From positions 62,001 through 126,000 of the forward strand of contig NZ_JADIVZ010000006.1 of assembly GCF_015319165.1 (NCBI RefSeq): DNA of 64,000 bases, given 5' to 3'. The notes beneath the pieces are model-generated. The model was not told the origin of the DNA and made no database searches. It saw nothing but the letters and a program-made list of their open reading frames with translations. The first letter of the stretch is position 1; the number at the start of each line of letters is the position of its first letter. Made by a program: the position numbers and the translations under genes. Of the stretch, positions 36,173 to 45,874 are shown piece by piece. The DNA is from Nocardioides acrostichi. Its GTDB lineage: Bacteria > Actinomycetota > Actinomycetes > Propionibacteriales > Nocardioidaceae.

Positions 36173-36238
36173 AGACATCGACCCCTCGAGCAACCATTTC
36201 TGACTCCTCGAGGGGCGATTCGCGACTCCTCGTGCTCA
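36173..36238. repeat. 22-bp-period degenerate array starting at the lsr2 stop
   Basis: Three degenerate 22-bp units (about 36173-36194, 36195-36216, 36217-36238) each with an ATTC/TTTC...GAC(C/T)CCTCG core. The last unit ends in TCA at 36236-36238, the lsr2 stop codon on the minus strand. Confidence 0.75.
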
Positions 36239-36571
36239 GTGGGCAGCGTCGAAGGCCTCGCGGACGTCGGCGGGGATACGGCCGCGGTCGGGCACTTCGT
36301 AGCCGTTGGCCCGACCCCACTCCCGGATCTCCTTGGGGCTCGGACCGCCTGCCGAGGCGGCCGACGAGCCGCTGCTGCGCCGAGTGCGGGAGCCACCGGA
36401 AGCACGGCGTCCGTGCCCGATGTAGCCGGCGAGCACCTCGCGCAGCTCGGCGGCGTGCTTCTCGTTGAGGTCGATCTCGTAGTTCTGGCCGTCGAGGCCG
36501 AAGGACACGGTCTCGCTGCCCTCGCTGCCGTCGATATCGTCTTCGAGAATGATCTGGACTCGCTGTGCCAT
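36236..36571 (-). CDS. lsr2: Lsr2-type nucleoid-associated protein
   Basis: A 111-residue H-NS-like protein that binds AT-rich DNA and silences horizontally acquired genes. The N-terminal dimerisation domain reads VQIILEDDIDGSEGSETVSFGLDG; a Ser/Gly/Arg linker follows; the C-terminal DNA-binding domain has IREWGRANGYEVPDRGRIP with the AT-hook-like RGRIP and an ARG/AHN-type end. The ATG at 36571 (MAQRVQ) matches the family. In this window it may act on the lower-GC accessory region. Confidence 0.96.
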   Translation of the reverse strand: MAQRVQIILEDDIDGSEGSETVSFGLDGQNYEIDLNEKHAAELREVLAGYIGHGRRASGGSRTRRSSGSSAASAGGPSPKEIREWGRANGYEVPDRGRIPADVREAFDAAH

Positions 36572-36747
36572 AACGATGTTGCCTTTCGACATCGGTGTCG
36601 AATCGGGATGACCGGCATGGATTGCGATGGTCACCCGTTCGGGGGACAAGAAACATTACTCGATACGCAGGGTCGTATCGAGGCCGACGATATCGGAAAG
36701 ACCTGAGAATGAAGCATTCGCCGGGGCCCGGAAAGGTGAAATGAAGC

Positions 36748-37527
36748 TCAGCGCTCGGCATTGCGCCGGAATACGAGCTCCAGGCCCTGGAGCGTGAGCC
36801 ACGGCGCGTGCACGGTGAAGGCCCGGCACTCGGAGTAGACGAGCGGAGCCAGGTAACCCGTGGCGATCACGGCGACCTCGTCTTCGGCGACCCCCAACTC
36901 GTCGATCATGCGCTCCACCAGCCCGTCGACCTGCGCGGCCATCCCGAAGACCATGCCCGACTGGAGTGCCTCGACGGTGTTCTTGGCGATCGCGGTGCGC
37001 GGCCGCGCCAGTTCGACGTGACGCAATTGCGCACCCCGTCGCCCCAAGGCGTCGAGCGATATCTCCAGACCGGGCGCAATCGCTCCCCCGACATACTGAC
37101 CCCGCGCATTCACGACATCGAACGTCGTGGCGGTGCCACCGAAATCGACGACGATCGCGGGCGAGGAATGCAACGTGGCCGCCGCGAGCGCATTCACGAT
37201 GCGGTCCGAGCCGACTTCTCTCGGATTGTCGGTGAGAACAGACAATCCGGTGCGCAATCCCGGTTCGACCACCACGTGCGGGAGTCCACCCGCATGCCGC
37301 TCCCCCATGAGCCGCCACTGCTGGAGCACCGCCGGCACGGTGGCGCACACCGCGAACCCGTCGACCTCCTCGGCCGCCCGCCCCAGGAGGCCGCGCAGCA
37401 GCACCCACCACTCGTCCGCGGTGCGGCGGGCATCGGTCGAGACCGACCAGTGGTGGGTCACCTCGCCGCCGCGCACCAGGCCCAGGGTCGTGTGGCTGTT
37501 GCCGATGTCGGCCGCGAGCACGCTCAT
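36748..37527 (-). CDS. coaX: Type III pantothenate kinase
   Basis: A 259-residue acetate/sugar-kinase-fold enzyme that phosphorylates pantothenate, the first step of CoA synthesis. Motifs: DIGNSHTTLG (phosphate 1), GSDRIVNALAA, and DFGGTATTFDVV (phosphate 2). CoaX needs a monovalent cation and is not inhibited by CoA. It is the last gene of the DUF2520-panC-panD-nadB-nadC-coaX operon, overlapping nadC by 4 nt. Confidence 0.95.
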   Translation of the reverse strand: MSVLAADIGNSHTTLGLVRGGEVTHHWSVSTDARRTADEWWVLLRGLLGRAAEEVDGFAVCATVPAVLQQWRLMGERHAGGLPHVVVEPGLRTGLSVLTDNPREVGSDRIVNALAAATLHSSPAIVVDFGGTATTFDVVNARGQYVGGAIAPGLEISLDALGRRGAQLRHVELARPRTAIAKNTVEALQSGMVFGMAAQVDGLVERMIDELGVAEDEVAVIATGYLAPLVYSECRAFTVHAPWLTLQGLELVFRRNAER

Positions 37528-38465
37528 GCCCGCGCTCCCCCGGCGTCCTCACGGAAGTCCAACCCGAGGTCGAACACGGTGACCGAGTGCGTGAGCGCGC
37601 CCACCGAGACGAAGTCCACCCCCGTGGCGGCCACCCCGGCCGCCCGTTCCATGGTGATGCCGCCGGATGCCTCGAGCGTCACCTTGCCGGTGAGCCCGAG
37701 GTCGGCGACGAGGCGGACCGCCTCGGTCATCTCGGCGTCGCTCATGTTGTCGAGCAGCACCTCGGTGCAGCCTGCGGCGAGCACCGCGCGCAACTCCTCC
37801 AGCGTCTGCACCTCGACCTCGACGCGTAGGTCAGGGCTCGCGGCGGCGACCCGCTCGTAGGCGGCCACGACGCCGCCCGCGGCCACGGCGTGGTTGTCCT
37901 TCACCATGGCGCGGTCGACCAGGCTGAAGCGGTGGTTGACCCCGCCACCGCAGCGCACGGCGTACTTCTGGAGCGCCCGCCACCCTGGCAGCGTCTTGCG
38001 GGTGTCGAGCACCCGGGTGCCGCTGCCCGCCAGCGCGTCGACCCACGCTGCCGTGGCGGTGGCGACACCGGAGAGGTGGCTGGCGAAGTTCAGCGCGGTG
38101 CGCTCGGCGGTGAGCACGCCCGCCACCGGGCCGGCGACGGTGAGGACGACCTCGCCGGGTCGCACCCGGGTGCCGTCCGGCACCCGCGCGCGTATCTCCA
38201 CCTCGTGGCCGAGCGCGTAGACGAACGCCAGCTCGGCCACGGCCAGCCCGGCGACCGTGCCAGGCTCGCGGGCCACCACGTCGGCCACGGCGTACCCCAT
38301 CGAAGGCATCGCGGCGCTCGTGGCGTCGTCCGCACCGTCGGGGAGATCCTCCTCGAAGGCGAGGCGCACATGCTCGTAGACCGCCGCGGAGTCGAGTCCG
38401 GCGGCGGCGATCTCGTCGACGAGAACCCGGGGCAGGTCGCCGAACGGCACCCGGACGATGCTCAC
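37524..38465 (-). CDS. nadC: Nicotinate-nucleotide pyrophosphorylase (carboxylating)
   Basis: A 313-residue quinolinate phosphoribosyltransferase that makes nicotinate mononucleotide. Signature regions: RTALNFASHLSGVATATAAWVD, LDTRKTLPGWRALQKYAVRCGGG with the catalytic Lys/Arg set, NHRFSLVDRAMVKDNH, and LLDNMSDAEM. It overlaps nadB by 4 nt (ATGA) and coaX by 4 nt. nadA is not in the window. Confidence 0.95.
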   Translation of the reverse strand: MSIVRVPFGDLPRVLVDEIAAAGLDSAAVYEHVRLAFEEDLPDGADDATSAAMPSMGYAVADVVAREPGTVAGLAVAELAFVYALGHEVEIRARVPDGTRVRPGEVVLTVAGPVAGVLTAERTALNFASHLSGVATATAAWVDALAGSGTRVLDTRKTLPGWRALQKYAVRCGGGVNHRFSLVDRAMVKDNHAVAAGGVVAAYERVAAASPDLRVEVEVQTLEELRAVLAAGCTEVLLDNMSDAEMTEAVRLVADLGLTGKVTLEASGGITMERAAGVAATGVDFVSVGALTHSVTVFDLGLDFREDAGGARA

Positions 38466-40156
38466 GGCCGGGCTCCCGCGACCCGCTGGACGTCACTCGC
38501 CGGGGCTGCATGGAAGGTCGAGAGGAGCGCGCCGTCGGCACACACGGTGTCGAAGTGACCGGCCCAGCGGTCGTCGTCGCGATCACCGAAGTCCTCGCGC
38601 CAGTGAGATCCGCGGGTCTCCTCGCGGGCCGAGGCGGCGGCGGTCAGAGCCGAGGCGATGGTGACCAGATTGGTGGTCTCCCAGGCGGCCAGGTCGACCG
38701 TGGTGGCGGGCCTGCCGGCGAGCTCGACCAGGCGCTCGGCCGCCTCGGCGAGGCCTTGCGCGGTGCGCAGCACGCCCACGCGGGTGCTCATCAGCTCTTG
38801 GAGCGCGGGGCGCACAGCACCGGCCACGAGGCCGGCAGGGCGGGCATCGTCCGACCTCGGCTCGGCCCACGGGCGCAGCTCGCCGGGCAGCACCTGGGCG
38901 ATGCGGCGGCTGAACACGAGCCCTTCGAGCAACGAGTTGGAGGCGAGCCGGTTGGCGCCGTGCACTCCCGAGCAGGCGGCCTCGCCGGTGGCGTAGAGGC
39001 CGGGCAGGTCGGTACGACCCCAGAGGTCGGTGCGCACGCCCCCGGAGGCGTAGTGGCAGGCGGGCGCGACGGGGATGAGCTCGACCACCGGGTCGACGCC
39101 GTGGCTGCGGCAGGTGGCGAGGATGGTCGGGAACCGGCGCTCCCAGAAGTCCGCCCCGAGGTGACGGGCGTCGAGCCACATGTGCGGCTGCCCGGTCTCG
39201 AGCATGCGCTTCATGATCGCCTTGGCGACGACATCGCGCGGGGCGAGGTCGGCCAGCTCGTGCACGCCCTGCATGAAGCGCTGGTTCTCGAAGTCGACGA
39301 GGAACGCCCCCTCGCCGCGCACCGCTTCGGAGATGAGCGGCTGTTGGCCGGTGGCCCCGGGCAGGTACATGACCGTGGGGTGGAACTGCACGAACTCCAG
39401 GTCTCGCAGGGTCGCGCCGGCCCGCAGCGCGAGCGCCATGCCGTCGCCGGTGGAGACCACCGGGTTGGTGGTCTGGCTGAACACCTGGCCGAGCCCGCCG
39501 CTGGCGAGCACGACGGCGCGAGCGCGCACCAGGCCGACGCCGTCGCGCTGCCCCTCACCCATCACGTGCAAGGTGACGCCGACGACACCGCCGTCGTCGG
39601 CCAGCACCAGGTCGACGGCGAGCGCGCGCTTGATCACCTCGATCTCGGGGGCCCGGCCGATGGCGGCGATGAGGGCGCGCTGGATCTCGGCGCCGGTGGC
39701 GTCGCCGCCGGCGTGCGCGATGCGGTCGCGGTGGTGACCGCCCTCGCGGGTCAGCGAGAGCTCGCCGCTGGGGTCGTGGTCGAACTGGGTGCCGAGCGCG
39801 ATCAGCTCGCGCACGGCATCGGGGCCCTCGGTCACCAAGGCCCGGACGGCGGCCGCGTCGCACGCGCCCGCACCGGCGACCAGGGTGTCCCACTCGTGCT
39901 GCGCCGGGGTGTCCTCCGGGCCGAGGGCGGCGGCGATGCCTCCCTGTGCCCACCGCGTCGAGCCGGCAGCCAGTTCGTCCTTCGTGACGACGAGCACGGT
40001 GCCGCCGTCGCCGAGGGAGTCCTTGAGTCGCAGCGCCGCGGTGAGCCCCGCGATGCCGGAACCGATGACGACGACGTCGGCGGACGTCGTCCACCCCGGC
40101 TCCGGCGCGCTGAGACGGCCCGGGGGGTGCGAGGGCGCACCAGGGACTGCTGGCAT
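38462..40156 (-). CDS. nadB: L-aspartate oxidase
   Basis: A 564-residue FAD enzyme that oxidises aspartate to iminoaspartate for quinolinate synthesis. The N-terminus has the FAD dinucleotide fold DVVVIGSGIAGLTAALRL; later blocks include GGIAAAL, VLASGGLGQ and the FAD-binding ACSGVHGANRLASNSLLEGLV. The C-terminal helical domain is present. Start at 40156 is 9 nt from the panD stop. It is fused to nothing unusual and of normal length. Confidence 0.95.
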   Translation of the reverse strand: MPAVPGAPSHPPGRLSAPEPGWTTSADVVVIGSGIAGLTAALRLKDSLGDGGTVLVVTKDELAAGSTRWAQGGIAAALGPEDTPAQHEWDTLVAGAGACDAAAVRALVTEGPDAVRELIALGTQFDHDPSGELSLTREGGHHRDRIAHAGGDATGAEIQRALIAAIGRAPEIEVIKRALAVDLVLADDGGVVGVTLHVMGEGQRDGVGLVRARAVVLASGGLGQVFSQTTNPVVSTGDGMALALRAGATLRDLEFVQFHPTVMYLPGATGQQPLISEAVRGEGAFLVDFENQRFMQGVHELADLAPRDVVAKAIMKRMLETGQPHMWLDARHLGADFWERRFPTILATCRSHGVDPVVELIPVAPACHYASGGVRTDLWGRTDLPGLYATGEAACSGVHGANRLASNSLLEGLVFSRRIAQVLPGELRPWAEPRSDDARPAGLVAGAVRPALQELMSTRVGVLRTAQGLAEAAERLVELAGRPATTVDLAAWETTNLVTIASALTAAASAREETRGSHWREDFGDRDDDRWAGHFDTVCADGALLSTFHAAPASDVQRVAGARP

Positions 40157-40165
40157 CGGGTCAGG

Positions 40166-40585
40166 CTAGCGAGTGGCGGTGGAGTCGCCGCGCACCAGGC
40201 GGTCGTCGCCGAAGGTCTCGGCCGGGTCGAAGCCGGTGGCCATGATCTTGTTCTCGCCGTCGACGAACACCACGTGCGGCTTGAGCTCGCGTGCCTCGGC
40301 GGTCTCCATCTGGCCGTAGCCGATGAGGATCACCAGGTCGCCCGGGTGCACGAGGCGCGCGGCGGCCCCGTTGATGCCGATGACGCCGGAGCCGCGCTCG
40401 CCGGCGATGGTGTAGGTCTCGAGGCGGGCGCCGTTGGTGATGTCGACGATGTGCACGAGCTCGCCCGAGAGCAGGTCGGCGGCGTCGAGCAGATCCTCGT
40501 CGACGGTGACCGAACCGACGTAGTGCAGGTCGGCCTGCGTGACGGTGGCGCGGTGGATCTTGGACTTCATCATCGTGCGCAACAT
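40166..40585 (-). CDS. panD: Aspartate 1-decarboxylase (pyruvoyl-type) precursor
   Basis: A 139-residue precursor that makes beta-alanine for pantothenate. The self-cleavage site is Gly24-Ser25 in YVGSVTVD; Ser25 becomes the pyruvoyl group. [12 protein letters not shown] at the start and [18 protein letters not shown] in the middle match the family. It lies 2 nt after the panC stop and 9 nt before nadB, so it is inside the operon. Confidence 0.96.
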   Translation of the reverse strand: MLRTMMKSKIHRATVTQADLHYVGSVTVDEDLLDAADLLSGELVHIVDITNGARLETYTIAGERGSGVIGINGAAARLVHPGDLVILIGYGQMETAEARELKPHVVFVDGENKIMATGFDPAETFGDDRLVRGDSTATR

Positions 40586-40587
40586 GG

Positions 40588-41487
40588 TCAGTGACCTCCG
40601 GTGGCGGTGCCGAGTGTGCCCAGTGTGAGGGGCAGGTTGTCGATGAGACGGGTGGTGCCGACCCTGGCGGCGATGAGGATGCGGGCCTCGAAGCCACGCG
40701 GCGCGTCGTCGGGCAGGGGCGCCAGGTCTGCGGTGGTGATCTCCAGGTACTCCAAGGAGATGCCCGGCGAGGAGCGGATGACGCCGCGCGCGGCGTGCAG
40801 GGCCGCCTGGGCGCCGTACTGCGCCTCCTCCTGGGCGGCGAACAGCGCGTGCGAGAGTGCGGTCGCGTTGCGGCGCTGGGCCGGGTCGAGGTAGGCGTTG
40901 CGGCTCGAGAGAGCCAACCCGTCGGGCTCGCGCACGGTCGGCGCGCCGACCACGTCGACCCCCAGGCAGAGGTCGTCGGCCATCCGGCGGATCAGCGCGA
41001 GCTGCTGGAAGTCCTTCTGGCCGAACACCGCGACATCGGGCCGCACCAGGCCGAACAGCTTGGCCACCACCGTGAGGACGCCGCGGAAGTGGCCCTTGCG
41101 GATGCGTCCCTCGAGCACCTTCGCCAGGGCTCCCGGGCGCACCATGACGGCGGCGGCACTACCGGGGCCGTGCGGGTACATCTCCTCGACGCTGGGGGCG
41201 AACACGACGTCGACACCCTCGCGCTCGCACACCTTCAGGTCGGCCTCGAGCGTGCGGGGGTAGCGGTCGAGATCCTCGCCTTCGCCGAACTGGGTCGGGT
41301 TGACGAACACCGACACCACGACCGGTCCCTCCCCGACCTGCTCACGGGCGCACTTCATCAGGCTGGCGTGACCCTCGTGCAGCGCTCCCATGGTGGGGAC
41401 CAAGCCGACCCGGCGTCCGTCGCGACGCGCCCCGGCGAGGTGCTCGGCGAGCTCGGCGCGCGTGGTCAGGAGAACGGGCGTGCTCAT
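40588..41487 (-). CDS. panC: Pantoate-beta-alanine ligase
   Basis: A 299-residue ligase that joins pantoate and beta-alanine using ATP. Motifs: [13 protein letters not shown] (ATP-binding HxGH), [21 protein letters not shown], and [23 protein letters not shown] holds the KMSKS-like region. The ATG at 41487 overlaps the preceding stop as ATGA, which fixes the start against longer open frames. Confidence 0.96.
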   Translation of the reverse strand: MSTPVLLTTRAELAEHLAGARRDGRRVGLVPTMGALHEGHASLMKCAREQVGEGPVVVSVFVNPTQFGEGEDLDRYPRTLEADLKVCEREGVDVVFAPSVEEMYPHGPGSAAAVMVRPGALAKVLEGRIRKGHFRGVLTVVAKLFGLVRPDVAVFGQKDFQQLALIRRMADDLCLGVDVVGAPTVREPDGLALSSRNAYLDPAQRRNATALSHALFAAQEEAQYGAQAALHAARGVIRSSPGISLEYLEITTADLAPLPDDAPRGFEARILIAARVGTTRLIDNLPLTLGTLGTATGGH

Positions 41488-42419
41488 CGACGGGCCTCGC
41501 GCGCTCGAGGAGTGCCGGTGGCGCGCTCGAGCAGCCGGGTGATCTTGAGCCCGCGAATCGGCAACAACCGGCCGTCGGTGACCGCACGCGCCAAGGTGGC
41601 GCCGGCCATCGTGGCGTAGGAGGCGAGAGCCTGCGGGGCGTTGGCGGCGATGTCGTGCAGGTGCGCCTCGACCGTGCCCGCGTCGCCACGCACGATCGGG
41701 CCGGTGAGCGCGGCGTCGCCGTGCTCGAGGGCGTTGTCGAGGGCAGCCGTGAGCAGGGGGCGCAGGGTGCCGGCGGGGTCGTCGGCACCAGCGGCCGAGA
41801 GGATCTCCATCGCCTCGGTGACCAGGGTGACGAGGTGGTTCGCGCCGTGGGCCAGGCCCGCGTGGTAGAGCGTGCGCATCCCTTCGGGCACCCACATCGG
41901 GCGGCCGCCGAGGTCGGCGACCAGGCCCTCGACCAGGTCGTGTTCGGTCGGGACGGCGGTGAGGCCGAAGACGCAGCCGGCCAGACGGTCGAGGTCGACC
42001 GCGGTGCCGGTGAAGGTCATCGCGGGGTGCAGCGCAGCCGTCCGCGCGCCGACCCGGGCCGCGGGCTCCAGCACCGCCAGACCGTGACGGCCCGAGGTGT
42101 GCACGACGATCTGGCCGGCACGCAGCGCACCGGCGTCGGCCAGGGTGCTCACCACGTTCGCCAGCATGTCGTCGGGCACGGTGAGCAGCAGCACCTCGCA
42201 CGCACGGGCCACGTCGGTGGGCTTGGCGTGCCGGACGCCGGGCAGCAGCGCCTCCAGCCGGCCGCGGGAGGCATCGGACTCACCGGCAGCAGCCACGATC
42301 TCGTGTCCGGCGGCGCGCAGGCGTGCGCCCAGCACGGCGCCGACGCGACCGGCGCCGACGACACCGATGCGTGCGGGCGCGCTCGTGCGCAGGGCAGGGC
42401 AGGGGTTCTGCTCGACCAT
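41484..42419 (-). CDS. Rossmann-fold DUF2520 protein, candidate ketopantoate reductase
   Basis: A 311-residue protein with an N-terminal NAD(P)-binding fold (ARIGVVGAGRVGAVLGARLR, about residues 14-35; LLLTVPDDMLANVV) and a C-terminal helical domain as in DUF2520 (LYHAGLAHGANHLVTLV, GPIVRGDAGTVEAHL). Proteins of this type stand next to panC in many actinobacteria. PanG, a ketopantoate reductase, is a related kind of enzyme as far as I recall, so reduction of ketopantoate is a reasonable inference. The ATG at 42419 follows AGAGG. It is the first gene of the pan/nad/coa operon. Confidence 0.85.
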   Translation of the reverse strand: MVEQNPCPALRTSAPARIGVVGAGRVGAVLGARLRAAGHEIVAAAGESDASRGRLEALLPGVRHAKPTDVARACEVLLLTVPDDMLANVVSTLADAGALRAGQIVVHTSGRHGLAVLEPAARVGARTAALHPAMTFTGTAVDLDRLAGCVFGLTAVPTEHDLVEGLVADLGGRPMWVPEGMRTLYHAGLAHGANHLVTLVTEAMEILSAAGADDPAGTLRPLLTAALDNALEHGDAALTGPIVRGDAGTVEAHLHDIAANAPQALASYATMAGATLARAVTDGRLLPIRGLKITRLLERATGTPRAREARR

Positions 42420-42559
42420 GGGATCTGACCTCTCGTTCCAGTCCCGCGGAGCGGGTACCAGACGACTCGTCGTGTCTACGGTGGATGCGTCAGTGATGTT
42501 AACGCCCCATGTCGCGGCCGCGTCACCCCTTCGACGTGTGAGCCAGGCCACCGCCGGGT

Positions 42560-43507
42560 TCAGATGCGGCCGCCGACCTCCAACGGGCGCGGCGCGCGGG
42601 GCAGCCAGGTCCGGGTGACGTGGTCGACGATGTGCACGCCGTCGGGCGCGGTGATCTCGTGGACGCCGGGCGGCAGCTCGCCCCCGTGCGCGCCGCCGTC
42701 CGCACGCTCCTTGAGGGCGTGGAAGACCGCCCACTCGCGGCGCTTGCGACGGTTGCGCCACGAGGTGGCGAACGACTCGGGGTCGGTCCAGTGCGCGAAC
42801 TCGTCGCCGTCGAGGTACTTCAGCTCCACGCACATGCCCTGCGGCAGTCCGATGGAGCGGCAGTCCTCGGGCGTGGAGCGGATCTCCCACTCGAAGGCCT
42901 TGGTGAAGACGAAGTCCGGGCCCACGGGGTAGCCCCACTCCTCGGCGTTGCGCATGCCGAGGTCGAGGTAGCCGTGGGACTCGGAGTCGAGGTAGAGCCC
43001 GTGGCGCGGCACCCGGATGATCGACTGCACGCCGCCGATCTGCCAGGTGAGGTCGCTGATGGAGGTCTCGCCCTCGGTGGTGAGCACCATGTCGCCGTCC
43101 CACTTCCAGGAGTAGCGGGTGTCGACCAGGGAGAAGCACCAGTTGTAGAAGTACGACAGCGAGTGCACCGAGAGCTCGTGCTCGGCGAGGTGGTCGGCGC
43201 CGGCGCGGGAGACCTCGAAGGGATAGCTGGCCTGGGTGAGCTTGTCGCTCAGGCCCAGGCGGGCCGCGGTCTCGGCGGTGACCTCGGGCGTGCCGTCGGT
43301 CGAGCCGTTGTCGACGACGATCACGTGGTCGGTGGCGCGCAGCAGCGGTGGCAGCACGAACGGCATCGAGGGCGCTTCGTCCTTGACCCGCAGCACCGTG
43401 GTGGCGCCCGGCCTCAGCCCGCCGGGCTTGTTCCACGGCCAGGTGATGTCGAAGTCGGAGTGGCCCTCGAGGTTGACGAGCCCCTCGGGGTTGCGGATCG
43501 CGTTCAT
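42560..43507 (-). CDS. GT-A type glycosyltransferase (family 2-like)
   Basis: A 315-residue cytoplasmic protein with a nucleotide-sugar fold: TTVLRVKDEAPSMPFVLPPLL, VIVVDNGSTDGT and the metal-binding DxD-like WKWDGDM. The C-terminus is rich in Trp/Arg (FATSWRNRRKRREW). No membrane helix is seen. It precedes the sulfotransferase-like gene on the same strand (16 nt apart) and so may modify a cell-surface glycan. The substrate is unknown. Confidence 0.75.
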   Translation of the reverse strand: MNAIRNPEGLVNLEGHSDFDITWPWNKPGGLRPGATTVLRVKDEAPSMPFVLPPLLRATDHVIVVDNGSTDGTPEVTAETAARLGLSDKLTQASYPFEVSRAGADHLAEHELSVHSLSYFYNWCFSLVDTRYSWKWDGDMVLTTEGETSISDLTWQIGGVQSIIRVPRHGLYLDSESHGYLDLGMRNAEEWGYPVGPDFVFTKAFEWEIRSTPEDCRSIGLPQGMCVELKYLDGDEFAHWTDPESFATSWRNRRKRREWAVFHALKERADGGAHGGELPPGVHEITAPDGVHIVDHVTRTWLPRAPRPLEVGGRI

Positions 43508-43523
43508 TGCCCCAGTCGACCGA

Positions 43524-44672
43524 TCAGCGCTCGCGGCCCAGGGCCTTGCGCAGCCCCTGACGCACGCCGGGCGGGACGGCGGCGCGCAGGCCGTGCGGGA
43601 TCTTGTCGGCCGCGAAGCCGGACGGCGCGGACGGCGCCGCTGGAGCCGGCCGGGACGGCTTGGCCTGCCCGCCCTTGCCCTTGGTCTGGTTGCCCTGGTT
43701 GTTCTGGCGACGGGTCCGCTGCTCGGCGGCCACCACGGAGCTGCGCGAGATCGCCTCGGCCTCCTCGTAGAGCTCCACGTAGCCCTCGCGGAGCTGGTCG
43801 AGGGTGGCGTGGCTGGCGGCGGTGTCGCCGTCCGGCTCGGCGAGCCTGTTCAGCTCCTCCCAGGTGTCGGCGACGAGCTCGTGCAGGCGCGGTGGGAGCT
43901 GGAGATCCTCGAGGGTCTGGGTGACGCGGCGCAGGCCGGGGTCGACGAAGCGGTGCGCGTCGCGGATCTGCTCGGACTTGGCGTTGATGATGTTCTGGAG
44001 CTGCAGCTGCTCGCCGGTGCGGCTCACGACCTTGGTCCAGTCGTCGAGCAGGTCGGCGTAGCGGATGAACACGCGTCCACCGTCGGCCACCGACTCGCGG
44101 GTGGCGCGCTCGGTGTGCAGCAGCATGTTGAGCCACGAGGCGGCGAGGTGGGCCGAGCCCAGCCGGTTCGCGTAGTACTTCTGCTTGCTGCCGACCACCT
44201 CGGCAGGCGGGCGCAGCATCGTGGCGAACACCGGGGTGGAGCCGCAGCGGATCGCGGCGACCCGCCACAGGGAGAGGAACCACGAGAGGCGGGGATCCTT
44301 CACGACCAGTTCGGGGCTGACCTGGAAGTGACTCTCCAGCCACTCCGCGGTGGCGATGCGCTCGGGATCCTTGGCGGCGATCTTGCCGGTCTCGAACCAC
44401 GCGTCGGGGCGGGAGTCGCTGACCTGCACGACCGCCTCGCGCAGCAGCCGGGAGTGGTGCTCGACCGCCCAGGCCGGCTCACCGAAGCCCTTGGGGTTGG
44501 TCTCGTCGGGGGTCACCTCGGGCTGCGGCACGTGCAGACCCATGATCTTCATCAGACCGGCCATGGTGCTGGTGCCGCTGCGGCCCGCACCGGCCACGAA
44601 CAGCACCTTGCGGTCGTAGCTGCTGGGATCGGGGTCGGGCGTCACGGCGAAGGGGTCCGGCTGCTCACTCAC
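43524..44672 (-). CDS. Sulfotransferase-family protein
   Basis: About 382 residues from GTG at 44672 (a longer start at 44726 is possible). The PAPS 5'-phosphosulfate loop is VAGAGRSGTSTMAGL near residues 25-39; a second phosphate-binding region lies around MLRPPAEVVGSK. The C-terminal 70 residues are basic and Pro/Gln-rich. Enzymes of this family move sulfate to carbohydrates or lipids. It diverges from the glycosyltransferase at 44743 by 70 nt and is followed by another, so a small sulfated-glycan cluster is plausible. Confidence 0.75.
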   Translation of the reverse strand: MSEQPDPFAVTPDPDPSSYDRKVLFVAGAGRSGTSTMAGLMKIMGLHVPQPEVTPDETNPKGFGEPAWAVEHHSRLLREAVVQVSDSRPDAWFETGKIAAKDPERIATAEWLESHFQVSPELVVKDPRLSWFLSLWRVAAIRCGSTPVFATMLRPPAEVVGSKQKYYANRLGSAHLAASWLNMLLHTERATRESVADGGRVFIRYADLLDDWTKVVSRTGEQLQLQNIINAKSEQIRDAHRFVDPGLRRVTQTLEDLQLPPRLHELVADTWEELNRLAEPDGDTAASHATLDQLREGYVELYEEAEAISRSSVVAAEQRTRRQNNQGNQTKGKGGQAKPSRPAPAAPSAPSGFAADKIPHGLRAAVPPGVRQGLRKALGRER

Positions 44673-44742
44673 GGGTCGCGATGCTATCCCCCGGGTGCGG
44701 GTCCGGGTGGGTCGGCGGTCAGGCACTGACTAGCGTGTCGCC

Positions 44743-45861
44743 ATGCCGCTGCTGCGCCGACGCCGTCCGTTGCTCTCGGTGGTGGTACCCGCCTACGACG
44801 TCGAGGACTATCTGCCGGCCTGCCTGGACTCGCTGCTGGCACAGACCTACGAGCCGCTCGAGATCATCGTCGTCGACGATGGATCACCCGATCGCAGCGG
44901 TGAGGTCGCCGACCGTTACGCCGCCGAGCATGCCGACATCGTGCGGGTGCTGCACACCGCGAACGGCGGTCTCGGTGCGGCCCGCAACGCGGGCACCGCC
45001 GTCGCCACCGGCGAGCTGCTGGCGTTCGCCGACTCCGACGACGTCGTGCCGCCCGATGCCTACTCCGTGCTCTTCAAACAGCTCCAGCGAGGCGGGTGCG
45101 AGTTCGTCACCGGCTCGATCGCGCGCTGGGAGGGCGACCGGCTGCTCGAGCCGCGATGGATGCGACGACTGCACCCGCGGCGCGTGGCCTTCATCGACCA
45201 GCACCCCGAGATCTTGGGCGACGTGTTCGCCTGGAACAAGCTGTTCCGGCGCTCCTTCTGGGACCGGCTCGAGCTCGCCTGGCCCGAGGGCGTGCGCTAC
45301 GAGGACCAGCCCACCCTGACCACCGCCTATCTCCAGGCGCACCGCTTCGGTGTCGTGCCCGATGTCGTGTACCACTGGCGGATCCGCGACGACGGCACCT
45401 CGATCACCCAGCAGCGCTCCTCGGTGGCGGATCTGCGCGACCGCTGGCGCACCAAGGAGATGGCGCTCGACAGCGTCGAGCAGTACGGCGACCCCCGCGT
45501 GAGCACCGTGTTCCGTCAGCGGGTGCTGCCCGGCGACCTGCACCGCTACTTCACCGAGATCCCCGGCTGCACCGACGAGTGGTGGGTGGCCCTCCAGACC
45601 GGGGTCGTCGGGCTCTGGGGGCGCGAGGCCAGCCTGGCCGACTCCATCCTCCCGCCCGTGCACCGACTGTGCGGATGGCTCGTCGAGCACGACCGCCGCG
45701 ACGACGCCGCCGCCCTCATGGCGTTCGTCGCCGACCACCCCGGCCCGCTGCCGCGCCGCCGGTCGTCGGTCGGCCTGGCTCTCGACGTCCGAGCCGTGCC
45801 GGGCTTGGACGCCGCCACCATCCCCGAGCGGGTGCTCTCGCTGAAGGCCGATGAGGGGTAG
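44743..45861 (+). CDS. Glycosyltransferase family 2
   Basis: A 372-residue inverting glycosyltransferase: LSVVVPAYDVEDYLPACLDSL, IIVVDDGSPDRS, GLGAARNAG and the DxD motif in FADSDD. The middle has NKLFRRSFW and RYEDQPT, typical of capsule or teichoic-acid type GT2 enzymes. The C-terminal part is helical. It converges on the OpuC operon with the triple hairpin array between. Confidence 0.9.
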   Translation: MPLLRRRRPLLSVVVPAYDVEDYLPACLDSLLAQTYEPLEIIVVDDGSPDRSGEVADRYAAEHADIVRVLHTANGGLGAARNAGTAVATGELLAFADSDDVVPPDAYSVLFKQLQRGGCEFVTGSIARWEGDRLLEPRWMRRLHPRRVAFIDQHPEILGDVFAWNKLFRRSFWDRLELAWPEGVRYEDQPTLTTAYLQAHRFGVVPDVVYHWRIRDDGTSITQQRSSVADLRDRWRTKEMALDSVEQYGDPRVSTVFRQRVLPGDLHRYFTEIPGCTDEWWVALQTGVVGLWGREASLADSILPPVHRLCGWLVEHDRRDDAAALMAFVADHPGPLPRRRSSVGLALDVRAVPGLDAATIPERVLSLKADEG

Positions 45862-45874
45862 GGCGAAGGCGGGA

